From contig JAICKY010000009.1 in NCBI GenBank assembly GCA_025927655.1, positions 1 through 32,317 on the forward strand: a stretch of DNA of 32,317 bases, written 5' to 3'. Made by a program: the position numbers and the translations under genes. The notes under the pieces were generated by a model, which saw only the letters and a program-made list of their open reading frames with translations, did no database searches and was not told the origin of the DNA. Each line of letters begins with the position of its first letter. Position 1 is the first letter of the stretch. Shown here piece after piece: positions 1-8,272 of this stretch. This DNA is from Candidatus Saccharimonadota bacterium. Its GTDB lineage: Bacteria > Patescibacteriota > Saccharimonadia > Saccharimonadales > UBA4665.

Positions 1-1
1 A

Positions 2-3000
2 GAAATTCTAAATGGCCCGTTAAAGAATTTTTTGCCTCAGCAGTATTTTGATAAGGTGTTTAAGTTTATCGCAGATTCTGAAGCTGAAGAGAAAACAATG
101 CTTCCGATTGCTGATGACTTTATTGAAGAGCTATGGTCGTTAATTAGAGTTCAGTTGTCTAGCTTAGATGTGAAAGAGATATCTGAAGTACCTAGTTTTG
201 CGACCAGCATCATAGCAATCACTAATAAGACTAATCACTTTCTCGCGGAAGACCTAAAAGCTATCGCAGCACTAGAGGACGAAGACCTCCTTGAAACATC
301 ATTGGGCAGTTGGGTGTCTGATGAAGATATGGCAATTGAGCAATCGGTTTCTGATGATGGCAGTACGGAAATATTTTTCCCGTTTGATTATGATAAGTAC
401 CAGCTTAAAGTTTTAGGTATAACGGCAAATAAAGCGGTTATTGTTGAAGGCCCTCCAGGAACAGGTAAGTCGCAAACAATCTCAAACTTGTTAGTGCACC
501 TTGCTGCCACGGGAAAAAGAGTATTGTTCGCGAGCCAAAAAGACCAAGCTATACGTGGAGTAAAAGATAAGCTCAAGGCGTTAGATATACCATTTCTGTA
601 CGGCTACATACCAGACAAGACCTCCAAGCTCTACACTGAAGAAGATGAAAAAGACGGTGCTGCTAATACCCTTTTAGCACTTAATAGAGAGTTCCAAAAA
701 GGAAAAGTAGGTGACTTAAGAGAACCTCTGGCCTTACTCGCAAACCGTTCAAATATTTTTGTAGAGAACTTGAATAATGAACGTTCTATCTACGCCCTAT
801 TAGAAGAGCGCAGAAGTTTGAGTTATTTAGATTCCATTCATCCATATGATATCGATAGCGGTTGGTATAGTCAGTGTATTTTACTGGAAGACACTATTAG
901 TGGATTAGAGGCTAGTGTTAAGGAATACGAAACAGTACACGAGAAGTTTTTAAAAGCAGCAAACAAGAAGTTTCAGAATCTAGAGTTAGATTATCAAGAG
1001 ACTGTAGATTCCATTGAGAGCATCTACTCATACTTTAAAGAAAATATGCCTGAACGTTCTAGCTTTATAGGCGGTAAGGTCAATGGCTTGAAACTGCGCA
1101 ATGCTTTGAAAGAGCACGGCCGCAATCTCTTGCAAGAAATCTACGTGGAAGTGGAAAAGATATTGTTCTCTGATAATACTAAATCGGCTCGTCTGCAGCT
1201 ACTAGATAGCCTGTCAGATTACTTTGTATATGGCAGCGAGGCACAAGCTATTGTAGATAGCCGCACTTCCCTAAATGAACTACTTGCAAGTAAAGAGATA
1301 CCAGCAGCTACATACGGAAATCTTAAAAAGATAATCACAGAGAACGGCAAGGAAAAAGTATTTAGTGACTTTAGTAGGTATAACGAAATCTGTGAACAGG
1401 TAGATGAAATGTCGCTGTATTCGGCGAATGAACTCAATCGTGAAATCAAGGATATTCGTAAGTTTTATCGAACCAACGTTACGAACTATGTACGTAACCG
1501 CATCCTAACAAGAATTAACGAAGCCAATAGCGATAAACAAACGAGAGCAACATTAGCTCAGGTAGCAAGGGACTTATCCAAGAGTAAAAAGGCGAATAAG
1601 ACGTTTGACAGGCTGAAGCATAACCCAGAAAAGTTTGAAGCAATGAAGAAAGTATTGCCTATATGGATGATGAGCCTGGATGATGTTAGTCGAATAGTTC
1701 CGACCGAGAAGAACGCTTTTGATTATGTAATCATTGACGAAGCCTCACAATGTAACTTTGCTTATGCATTCCCCGCTATGTACCGTGCAGGTCATACTAT
1801 TTTCTTTGGCGATACGCTACAGATGCGTGACGACAATATTATGTTCAAATCGAACCAGCAGCTAAACGCTATCGCAAAGAAGCATAAGATTCCTGATGTC
1901 TACCAAATTAAGGCCGAAGAGGATACTGTGAAGTCCGTTATGGATATAGCACACCTCAATGGATTTAAGACAACGACACTCAAATACCACTATCGTTCAC
2001 CAAAAGAGCTGATAGGTTTCTCGAACCAGTCTTTCTATGAGCCAATCGGTAGAAAATTAGAGGCGATGAACGACAACATTGTCCCCTATAAGGACACTGG
2101 CCGCGTTCTCCTCACTCACATAGTAAAGCCAGATGATAATGAAGAGGTATCGGATAAAACAAACCTTGCAGAGGTGCGTAAAATTCAGGATTTGGTTGGA
2201 GAGATTAAGAATGACCCTGTCCTGAAGGATAAATCTATTGCAATCCTCACCTTCTTTAATGAACAGGCTGAATTGATACGAAGCACCATAAAAGACGAGG
2301 ACATCAAAGTAGCCATAATAGACGGCATACAAGGCGATGAGCGTGACATTATAATCTACTCATTTGTCATTAAAGACCCTGCGGACAAAAAGCGATATAT
2401 ATCAAGGACTGGTGAAGGTGGCGAGATTAATAAAGATATCGCAGCTGGACGCGTTAACGTTGCTTTTAGTCGTGCAAGAATGCAAGTTCATGCGGTTACA
2501 TCTTTAGCCCCTGAGTTATGGCCTGATGGTATATGGATTAAGAGGTATCTTGAATACATTGAAACCAATGGCATAGTGAACCGTCGACACAGTAAAACAG
2601 AACAGCAATTCGACTCCAATTTTGAAGAAAATGTATTTAGCTATTTGGCGAAAGAGTTAGACGCAAACGAGTACTCGCTAGAGACCCAGGTTGAATCTTT
2701 AGGTTTTAAGATTGATTTAGTAGTTTGCCGCAATGGCAAGAAGTTAGCTCTTGAAATGGACGGCCCTTCTCACTTTGTAGGTGGTGACGGTCAGGTGTAT
2801 GTAAAAGACGACTGGGAAAGGCAAGGCGCACTAGAAACTGCCGGATGGAACTTCTACCGCATTTCATATTTTGATTGGATACAAAACCAAGAGGCTGAGC
2901 AGAAAGCACTAATTGAGTATATAGAGCAGTACTTCTCTGATACAAAGACCACGTCTAAGACCACAGTACTGAGAGAGCTTGAGAAAGAAACGGTTGCACC

Positions 3001-3367
3001 AGAAGAAGCTCCTAAGGATATGTACGTCACTGACTTTTCGGATGAGAATGTTGATAACGTCACACCTGTCCGTGTCACGCCTGAAGCTAGTAGCGTAAAG
3101 CGAACCAATACTGCAAAGACCAAACCAGCTAAACCTACTTTCTCGATAGGAGACCGCGAGGTTAATCAAGATGATTTTGAGCGATACTTAAGCAGCCGCC
3201 AGCAGAGCTACATTGAGATACGCTATCAATCTATGCGGGCTGGGTCAGCAAAATACTGGCGAACTATACGTTTGGATGGTTATGATGGCACATACCTATT
3301 CTCTAAACAGGATAATGCACCTTACCCGATAAAGTATCGACGTGACAGGGTCATAGAGTTTAGATAA
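2..3367 (+). CDS. Superfamily 1 helicase with C-terminal Vsr/DUF559-like nuclease and WYL-like domain (5' partial)
   Basis: The frame is open to the left edge with no stop, so the gene starts outside the window; the TTG at 32 is only an internal candidate. Numbering from that TTG, a Walker A motif GPPGTGKS is at 140-147, Walker B VIIDEAS near 567, and a helicase motif VI-like GRVNVAFSRAR near 810, typical of UvrD/Upf1-like SF1 helicases (AAA_11/AAA_12). Residues about 865-970 (LETQVESLGFKIDLVV, LALEMDGPSHF, WNFYRISYFDW) match the Vsr-fold DUF559/MTES_1575 endonuclease pattern. The last 70 residues (IEIRYQSMR ... IRLDGYDGTYLFS ... YRRDRVIEF) look like a WYL-type beta domain. Helicase-Vsr fusions are known from Hhe-type anti-phage proteins; a DUF4011 N-terminus would lie upstream if this is one. 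Helicase and nuclease calls are firm; the WYL call and defence role are inference. Confidence 0.85.
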   Translation, partial: EILNGPLKNFLPQQYFDKVFKFIADSEAEEKTMLPIADDFIEELWSLIRVQLSSLDVKEISEVPSFATSIIAITNKTNHFLAEDLKAIAALEDEDLLETSLGSWVSDEDMAIEQSVSDDGSTEIFFPFDYDKYQLKVLGITANKAVIVEGPPGTGKSQTISNLLVHLAATGKRVLFASQKDQAIRGVKDKLKALDIPFLYGYIPDKTSKLYTEEDEKDGAANTLLALNREFQKGKVGDLREPLALLANRSNIFVENLNNERSIYALLEERRSLSYLDSIHPYDIDSGWYSQCILLEDTISGLEASVKEYETVHEKFLKAANKKFQNLELDYQETVDSIESIYSYFKENMPERSSFIGGKVNGLKLRNALKEHGRNLLQEIYVEVEKILFSDNTKSARLQLLDSLSDYFVYGSEAQAIVDSRTSLNELLASKEIPAATYGNLKKIITENGKEKVFSDFSRYNEICEQVDEMSLYSANELNREIKDIRKFYRTNVTNYVRNRILTRINEANSDKQTRATLAQVARDLSKSKKANKTFDRLKHNPEKFEAMKKVLPIWMMSLDDVSRIVPTEKNAFDYVIIDEASQCNFAYAFPAMYRAGHTIFFGDTLQMRDDNIMFKSNQQLNAIAKKHKIPDVYQIKAEEDTVKSVMDIAHLNGFKTTTLKYHYRSPKELIGFSNQSFYEPIGRKLEAMNDNIVPYKDTGRVLLTHIVKPDDNEEVSDKTNLAEVRKIQDLVGEIKNDPVLKDKSIAILTFFNEQAELIRSTIKDEDIKVAIIDGIQGDERDIIIYSFVIKDPADKKRYISRTGEGGEINKDIAAGRVNVAFSRARMQVHAVTSLAPELWPDGIWIKRYLEYIETNGIVNRRHSKTEQQFDSNFEENVFSYLAKELDANEYSLETQVESLGFKIDLVVCRNGKKLALEMDGPSHFVGGDGQVYVKDDWERQGALETAGWNFYRISYFDWIQNQEAEQKALIEYIEQYFSDTKTTSKTTVLRELEKETVAPEEAPKDMYVTDFSDENVDNVTPVRVTPEASSVKRTNTAKTKPAKPTFSIGDREVNQDDFERYLSSRQQSYIEIRYQSMRAGSAKYWRTIRLDGYDGTYLFSKQDNAPYPIKYRRDRVIEFR

Positions 3368-3497
3368 TACTTGGTTGGTCGTTTGTATTGATTACTTTTT
3401 CTTGAAATGGGTTAATACTCATCTTTTATTTTCAAACGCAAAATAATTGACCAAATTAGTTAACTTTTTGCTAAAACCTGTTCATTTTACAACGTCA

Positions 3498-3507
3498 TTG
3501 CTACAAT
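3498..3507 (+). promoter_or_regulatory. Extended -10 promoter candidate for the 3549 gene
   Basis: TGCTACAAT (TGn then TACAAT at 3502-3507) precedes the membrane-protein gene by about 40 nt. A Shine-Dalgarno GAGGAG sits 6-8 nt before its ATG. No good -35 box is seen. Confidence 0.4.
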
Positions 3508-3548
3508 CATCTTAATATTATGTGTCGTTATAGTTTGAGGAGAATTAT

Positions 3549-4190
3549 ATGGCGGAGGCAGTAAAGGCCACCGATGGTAAGGCGGCTTCGACCTTACTCA
3601 CCGTACTGAATGTAGTAGTAACATTGGTTGCAATAGGCGTAGGTAGGGCGTATCCGCTCCCTGTAGGCATAATTGCAGTAATTTACTTTTCTATCGTGCT
3701 CGGCATAACTATAAATAAACGAAACATCGCAAAGTCTAATGGCGAAGATGACAGTAGGCTTACAAAAGAAATTCGTGGGTATATAGCATGGATTATATTT
3801 ATCGCTGCCGTGCTAGGCCTACAAGTTTGGAGTGCAGGTGGTTTTCAGGCAAAAAGCTTAAATAGTTATCAATCACCCACCGAACTTGCCAGTGAAGGTG
3901 CACAGCAAGCAAAATCAAGCACAACCTTGCCTTACCAAGTTGATGAAGTAACTACCTTAACTGACATCACTTCAGCAGATAATACCATTCAGTATCACTA
4001 CACATTACACGATGCCGATACTAGCAGCCTGACTGACGAAGCACTTAAAAGCAGTATAAAACCAAGTGTTTGCGCAAATACTAGTACGACTAATTTATTG
4101 AGTAGAGGCGTTAATCTACAATACTTGTACGCAGTATCTGGTAGCGAGCAGTATTCCTTCACAGTTACACAAACCGATTGCCAAGGCTAA
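3549..4190 (+). CDS. Small membrane protein of unknown function
   Basis: 213 residues. The ATG has a GAGGAG ribosome site just upstream, which supports this start. Hydrophobic segments lie at about 15-33, 37-54 and 78-96, so three membrane passes are likely. The remaining 115 residues form a polar, Ser/Thr-rich domain ending with two cysteines (KPSVCANTS and TQTDCQG) that could form a disulfide if the domain is outside the membrane. The domain has alternating hydrophobic positions (IQYHYTL, LQYLYAV, YSFTVTQT) suggesting a small beta fold. I do not recognise the family. It follows the large helicase after 181 nt with its own promoter candidate, so a shared function is not shown. Base composition is AT-rich like the neighbouring island genes. 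Confidence 0.75.
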   Translation: MAEAVKATDGKAASTLLTVLNVVVTLVAIGVGRAYPLPVGIIAVIYFSIVLGITINKRNIAKSNGEDDSRLTKEIRGYIAWIIFIAAVLGLQVWSAGGFQAKSLNSYQSPTELASEGAQQAKSSTTLPYQVDEVTTLTDITSADNTIQYHYTLHDADTSSLTDEALKSSIKPSVCANTSTTNLLSRGVNLQYLYAVSGSEQYSFTVTQTDCQG

Positions 4191-4472
4191 GATAGATACA
4201 AATATCCATAGTGTTAGCATGATAATGCTCCATAATTAGATGCTCTTTATTGCATATATTTATAGATAACCAAAAACTGCTAGAATTCGCGGATTGTAAG
4301 GTGTAAAGGTATGGATATTTCATTTTATTGCTTATGTTATGCTTATTGCAATAAAGTTACCCATTAAACAGAACTTACGCCGCTAGGCATGTTTGCGCCT
4401 ACCACACCCCACGTACACAGCTAGCATAAATACAAAACATTAGGTTCGACATTTTTCTCGTTAGTAAAAGTA
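4191..4472. other. AT-rich intergenic stretch without a clear gene
   Basis: Between the membrane protein and the small minus-strand ORF I see only weak signals: a 12-bp palindrome TTATTGCAATAA near 4344-4357, a small hairpin AGCAT-GATA-ATGCT near 4216, and an 18-codon ORF (starting ATG GAT ATT TCA near 4312, with an AAAGG just upstream) that would encode a Cys/Tyr-rich peptide. None is strong enough to call a gene. Confidence 0.4.
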
Positions 4473-4673
4473 TTATTTCTTCGAGCGAACAATGTCAGTG
4501 TTTTTAGGACGCTTTATCTTTTTTCGTTCAGGGGCATTGAGTATCATCTCACGCCGTTCTTTGTTTTTAATAATATTATCTACGCTTTTCACTACAGGAG
4601 TGGTAAACACCTTATTATCCCAATTAGAGGTGTCTGCAGGCGAAGTTTGAGGTGGTAACTGTACATCACTCAT
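4473..4673 (-). CDS. Small basic hypothetical protein
   Basis: 66 residues, Pro/Ser/Thr-rich at the N-terminus and strongly basic at the C-terminus (ERKKIKRPKN, VRSKK), so it may bind nucleic acid or be disordered. An AAAGG ribosome site lies 5 nt before the ATG, in the 9-nt gap after the stop of the frameshifted ORF at 4683-4839; the two probably form a small operon divergent from fic. No family is recognised. It could be a minor island gene or a chance ORF; the ribosome site and operon spacing favour a real gene. Confidence 0.45.
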   Translation of the reverse strand: MSDVQLPPQTSPADTSNWDNKVFTTPVVKSVDNIIKNKERREMILNAPERKKIKRPKNTDIVRSKK

Positions 4674-4682
4674 CTACCTTTA

Positions 4683-4839
4683 CTATAACAAAAAGTCCAT
4701 TGTAGCAGCACGTTCTGAGCGTATAGGGTCTGCCAGCCTTGCACTAAGTTTATCCAGTCCGTCTTTGATGTCGTGGAATTGCAACAGTAGTATATGCAGA
4801 CTTTGTATAGCAGGTTCGTTAACAGTACCTACTCCCCAT
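4683..4839 (-). pseudogene. Frameshifted 51-codon ORF upstream of the small basic gene
   Basis: A minus-strand ATG at 4839-4837 has an AGGA ribosome site 10 nt upstream but runs into a stop after six codons (MGSRYC). Removing one G from the GGGG run beside the start opens a frame of 51 residues beginning MGVGTVNEPAIQSLHILLLQ and ending with RSERAATMDFLL, stopping at 4683-4685. Its composition and amphipathic helix pattern look coding. The homopolymer makes a sequencing or assembly slip, phase variation or recent decay all possible. No family is recognised. Confidence 0.4.
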
Positions 4840-4876
4840 CGAGTTTATTTCCTGACCCAAGCTTGGTTCTAAACTA

Positions 4877-4905
4877 TTGATAACTTTATAAAGAATTGAT
4901 ATAGT
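4877..4905 (+). promoter_or_regulatory. Sigma70-type promoter of fic, leaderless
   Basis: TTGATA (4877-4882), 17-nt spacer, then TATAGT (4900-4905) preceded by TGA, giving an extended -10. A start site 6-8 nt downstream would fall at 4911-4913, only 2-4 nt before the fic ATG at 4915. No Shine-Dalgarno is present, so the mRNA is predicted to be leaderless. Confidence 0.6.
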
Positions 4906-4916
4906 TATAAAGTTAT
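4880..4916. promoter_or_regulatory. Perfect 12-bp inverted repeat over the fic promoter (operator candidate)
   Basis: ATAACTTTATAA (4880-4891) and TTATAAAGTTAT (4905-4916) are exact reverse complements with a 13-nt spacer. The arms cover the -35/spacer and the end of the -10 plus the first bases of the fic ATG. Fic carries an N-terminal HTH, so autorepression through this site is a reasonable inference. Confidence 0.6.
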
Positions 4917-5829
4917 GAACTATCAAACGCAACTGAAATCAATTCTCCAAGCAAGTGGCTGGTCTCAAGAAGAGTTGGCGCGTCGTCTTGACGTATCCTT
5001 TGTCACGCTTAACACGTGGGTTAATGCTAAGTCGGAACCTCGTAAGAAAGCACAGGATTCCATCCAAGCGCTTTACTTTGATATTGTTGGTTTCGATAGT
5101 GTCGATCGAGAGGAACTGGACGGTCGGAAAAAGATTGCCGCTTCACTACACACTTCTGTCCGAGCAATTGCAGGCGACGAGCTGGCTCTTAATAAGCTAA
5201 TCCTTTATCTCACTTACCATACGAACACGATTGAGGGTAGTACGATGACCTTGGCTGACACGGAAGAAGTCCTCTTTAATAATCAAGTTCTTACAAATCG
5301 CACCCAGGTCGAACAGGCCGAAGCTCGTAACCACCAAGCCGCACTGCTATGGCTGCTCGGTGAGTTACGAAAGAAAGACTTTGTTTTAACGGAGGATACA
5401 ATCAAAGGTCTCCATCTGCGGCTTATGAATGGCATACTAAGCGACGCGGGGCAATACCGACGCCACAGTGTGCGAATTATGGGCACGCAGGTTGCAGTAG
5501 CCAACTACCTAAAAGTACCTAGCGCTATGAGCGAATTATTAAGCGTGACTATCAATGAGTACGGTGATATCGTTACACGTCTTGCAAGGGTGCACGCGGC
5601 CTTTGAGAAGATTCATCCATTCAGTGATGGTAACGGGCGTGTTGGTCGTTTGCTCATGCTTGCACAAGCGTTACGGTCTGGTATTGTCCCTCCTCTTGTA
5701 GTCAAAGAAAAAAGGCGTGCTTACTATAAATATTTAGAAATGGCTCAAACCAAAGAAGAATTTGGTCCGCTTGAGTTCTTCGTAGCAGAGTCAATCTACG
5801 CATCAAACCAGCTGCTATTTGATGCGTAG
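4915..5829 (+). CDS. Fic-family protein adenylyltransferase with N-terminal HTH
   Basis: 304 residues. Residues 5-45 (SQEELARRLDVSFVTLNTWV) form an XRE-type helix-turn-helix. The Fic core has the full catalytic motif HPFSDGNGRVGR at 234-245; His234 is the expected base for transfer of AMP from ATP to a Ser/Thr/Tyr hydroxyl of a target. The flap region (GQYRRHSVRIMG, 179-190) is canonical. An inhibitory motif of the (S/T)xxxE(G/N) type is present as TNTIEG at 103-108, before the core, so this is an N-terminally inhibited (class II) Fic with a complete active site. The start is chosen from the leaderless promoter. It ends 8 nt inside the PIF1-like gene, so the two are translationally coupled. 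Function is well supported; the target is unknown. Confidence 0.9.
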   Translation: MNYQTQLKSILQASGWSQEELARRLDVSFVTLNTWVNAKSEPRKKAQDSIQALYFDIVGFDSVDREELDGRKKIAASLHTSVRAIAGDELALNKLILYLTYHTNTIEGSTMTLADTEEVLFNNQVLTNRTQVEQAEARNHQAALLWLLGELRKKDFVLTEDTIKGLHLRLMNGILSDAGQYRRHSVRIMGTQVAVANYLKVPSAMSELLSVTINEYGDIVTRLARVHAAFEKIHPFSDGNGRVGRLLMLAQALRSGIVPPLVVKEKRRAYYKYLEMAQTKEEFGPLEFFVAESIYASNQLLFDA

Positions 5830-7204
5830 GCCCCGTGTGATCGGCCGAGTTCACATGTTGGTGGCCACTTTTAAACAATGGTTGCGCCAAGTACTATCAC
5901 GAATTTCTCATACTACTGAGGACCGCGGTGATCCCGCCTTAAGCGATGAGCAGCTGGCCGTTTACATTACATTAGAAGACTCCCAAACACACGCTTTTGT
6001 TACGGGGAAAGCGGGTACTGGTAAGTCTGTTTTGCTGCGGTACTTTGCTGCACACACGAAAAAGATAGTAGTGAAGGTTGCGCCTACCGGTATTGCGGCG
6101 CTCAACGTTCAGGGGCAGACTGTCCATTCACTTTTCAGGCTACCAACTGGCTTCATAGATCCTAGAAATGTCAACGTATCTAGGGAAACTCAAGAAATTT
6201 TGCAGCATGTAGATACAATTATCATTGATGAGATTTCAATGGTTCGTGCCGATACGATAGACGCGATCGATCAGATACTGCGTATCGCCAAAGCTAGTGA
6301 GCTACCTTTCGGTGGCACACAGATTGTTGCGTTTGGTGATGTATACCAACTGCCACCCGTCGTAGTCGGCGCTCAGCTACAGAGTTACTTTCTGGCAAAG
6401 TATGGTGGTGCCTATTTCTTTAATGCACATGTATGGAAGAAGACAGCACTTACCATCTATGAGTTACAGACGGTTTTTAGGCAATCGGACGAAGATTTTA
6501 GGGATTTGCTGAACGCAATTAGGAACGGTTCACACACTAAAGGTATGTTAAGCGAGTTAGCCTTACGGGTGGTTTCGCCAACTAGTGTTCCGGCAGATAC
6601 GATCACGCTCACCAGCACTAATAAGGCGGCTGAAGAGATCAATCGAGCTCGCCTGGTAGTGCTGCGCGGTAAGATGCGTACCTATAGTGCAGTTATAACT
6701 GGTGAGATGCCAAACGGTTCTTTGCCCACTGATGAGAGCCTAAGCCTACGGATTGGTGCTCAGGTAATATTCATAAAAAACGACCCTGATGGAAAATGGG
6801 TCAATGGCACGACTGGTGTAATTAAGTCTCTGAAGAAGGACTGTATACGTGTGAAGTGCGGCAGCGTAGTGCACAATGTTGTACCTACTCTGTGGGAGCG
6901 GTCGAGTTACATATACGACGAGGAGCTGGATGGTATGCGGCAAGAAGTAACAGGAACCTTTACCCAGTTTCCTATAAAGCTTGCTTGGGCGATAACTATC
7001 CATAAGTCACAAGGTTGTACGTATGACAAGGTAGCGGTTGATCTTAGGCGCGGAGCATTTGCGCATGGTCAGGCATATGTGGCATTGAGTAGGTGTCGCT
7101 CGCGGGAAGGGCTCTACTTGCTCAGTAGCGTCAAACCACAAGATATAATAATTGATCCAGTTGTTACAAAGTTTATGGAACGGGTACAATTGATTTGCCG
7201 GTAA
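5822..7204 (+). CDS. PIF1-like / RecD-like SF1B DNA helicase
   Basis: 460 residues from the ATG at 5822; a TTG at 5819 is the only nearby in-frame alternative. Walker A GKAGTGKS is at 62-69, followed by the PIF1-type APTGIAALNVQGQTVHSLF, Walker B IIIDEISM near 134-141, GDVYQLPPV (motif III), an FRQSDEDF motif, AITIHKSQG (motif V) and YVALSRCRSREGL (motif VI). This order is that of PIF1/RRM3 5'-3' helicases, which unwind DNA, forks and quadruplexes. An unconserved 40-residue N-terminus precedes the helicase core. The gene overlaps fic by 8 nt with no ribosome site of its own, so it is likely co-expressed; a functional link to AMPylation is only inferred. It ends the AT-richer region. Confidence 0.9.
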   Translation: MRRPRVIGRVHMLVATFKQWLRQVLSRISHTTEDRGDPALSDEQLAVYITLEDSQTHAFVTGKAGTGKSVLLRYFAAHTKKIVVKVAPTGIAALNVQGQTVHSLFRLPTGFIDPRNVNVSRETQEILQHVDTIIIDEISMVRADTIDAIDQILRIAKASELPFGGTQIVAFGDVYQLPPVVVGAQLQSYFLAKYGGAYFFNAHVWKKTALTIYELQTVFRQSDEDFRDLLNAIRNGSHTKGMLSELALRVVSPTSVPADTITLTSTNKAAEEINRARLVVLRGKMRTYSAVITGEMPNGSLPTDESLSLRIGAQVIFIKNDPDGKWVNGTTGVIKSLKKDCIRVKCGSVVHNVVPTLWERSSYIYDEELDGMRQEVTGTFTQFPIKLAWAITIHKSQGCTYDKVAVDLRRGAFAHGQAYVALSRCRSREGLYLLSSVKPQDIIIDPVVTKFMERVQLICR

Positions 7205-7354
7205 GGTGGAATCCCTCTGCCCTAGCCACACCGCATCCATTTGATTTTTTAAGCCAGAATAATTCCTATCAGTTTGCAAAGTAGCTCATCTGGATGGAAT
7301 TGTAGTACAGTAATCTCTATATGATACGCCAGTTAGTCCCAGAGGTATGTTCAA

Positions 7355-8272
7355 CTATTGTTCTAGGTAGCCGTAGATAAGTTTAGATAGGTCGGCGAGC
7401 GGTTGTGTGCTGCTGCTATTGGTCATAATGACCAGTGTGTAGGTGCTTTTGGGGCCGTAGACTATGGCGGCATCGTTTTGGACGTTTTCGCCGTCCCCCT
7501 CGGCCACGGTTAGCCAGCCGGGTTTGTCGGCTACTGCGATGCCGCTGGGTACACCAGCTGGAACTCGTTCGCGCCAGACCTGATTTTTCATAAGCCCCAG
7601 CAGCAGTTGCGTGTCCGAGGCATTGAGTAGAGCGCCCTGCTGTAGTTTAGTAACCATGGTGGTAAGGTCGGCGGCAGTACTGTGTTTGTCGCCATTGGCC
7701 GGATTGCCAGAACTATCGTAGTTATTGATATCGGTGCGGGCGGCTCCCGCATTGGCGGCTAGCTGATCCACGCGGTCCCAGCCGACCAGGAACCCAAGCG
7801 CTTCGGCGCTATCATTATTGGATTGCAGAATCATTTTTTGCAGTGCGCTGCTAACGGTTTGACCAGTGCGGGTAACAGTATTCATAGAGTAGGTTCCCTG
7901 CTCTACTTCGTGCAGCGTGGCATAGGCGACGTAAATTTTGTAGGTGCTGGCGGTGACCATTTGCGCAGTACTGTTCCGGCTGGCGGTGCGAAAGCTACCG
8001 TTAGTTTCGGCAACTACGACCGATGAGCTGAACGAATGCTGCGCTGCCCAGGTATCGATGATCTGTTGTAACTGCATGTCGGTGTGCGGCGCGGTTGCAT
8101 GAGTGTCAGTCGAGCCGGGACTGCTATTCGCGGAGGCTGTTCGGGTGGCTTTTGCAACTTTGATATGGCTGGGCGTGTGGTGCACGTGCAGGTATCCAAA
8201 ACCAATAGCCACTACGAGCAGTGCAATACTAAGCGGTTTTATGTACGACCGGCTGCGGGGTTGCTTCCTCAT
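7355..8272 (-). CDS. Beta-lactamase-fold serine hydrolase, membrane anchored
   Basis: 305 residues. A basic N-terminus and a hydrophobic segment at 14-28 give a signal anchor; a Ser/Thr/His-rich linker runs to about 65. The penicillin-recognising fold follows, with STYK (109-112, SxxK nucleophile), SNN (151-153, the SDN-type motif) and KPG (250-252, in place of KTG). The Glu166 that class A beta-lactamases need for deacylation is not evident; the equivalent stretch reads RTDINNYD. Length and motif spacing fit class A-like proteins, but the missing Glu suggests a D,D-peptidase-like or non-lactamase role. It starts 4 nt inside the upstream vanY-like gene (ATGA overlap), so both belong to one cell-wall operon. 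Confidence 0.8.
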   Translation of the reverse strand: MRKQPRSRSYIKPLSIALLVVAIGFGYLHVHHTPSHIKVAKATRTASANSSPGSTDTHATAPHTDMQLQQIIDTWAAQHSFSSSVVVAETNGSFRTASRNSTAQMVTASTYKIYVAYATLHEVEQGTYSMNTVTRTGQTVSSALQKMILQSNNDSAEALGFLVGWDRVDQLAANAGAARTDINNYDSSGNPANGDKHSTAADLTTMVTKLQQGALLNASDTQLLLGLMKNQVWRERVPAGVPSGIAVADKPGWLTVAEGDGENVQNDAAIVYGPKSTYTLVIMTNSSSTQPLADLSKLIYGYLEQ

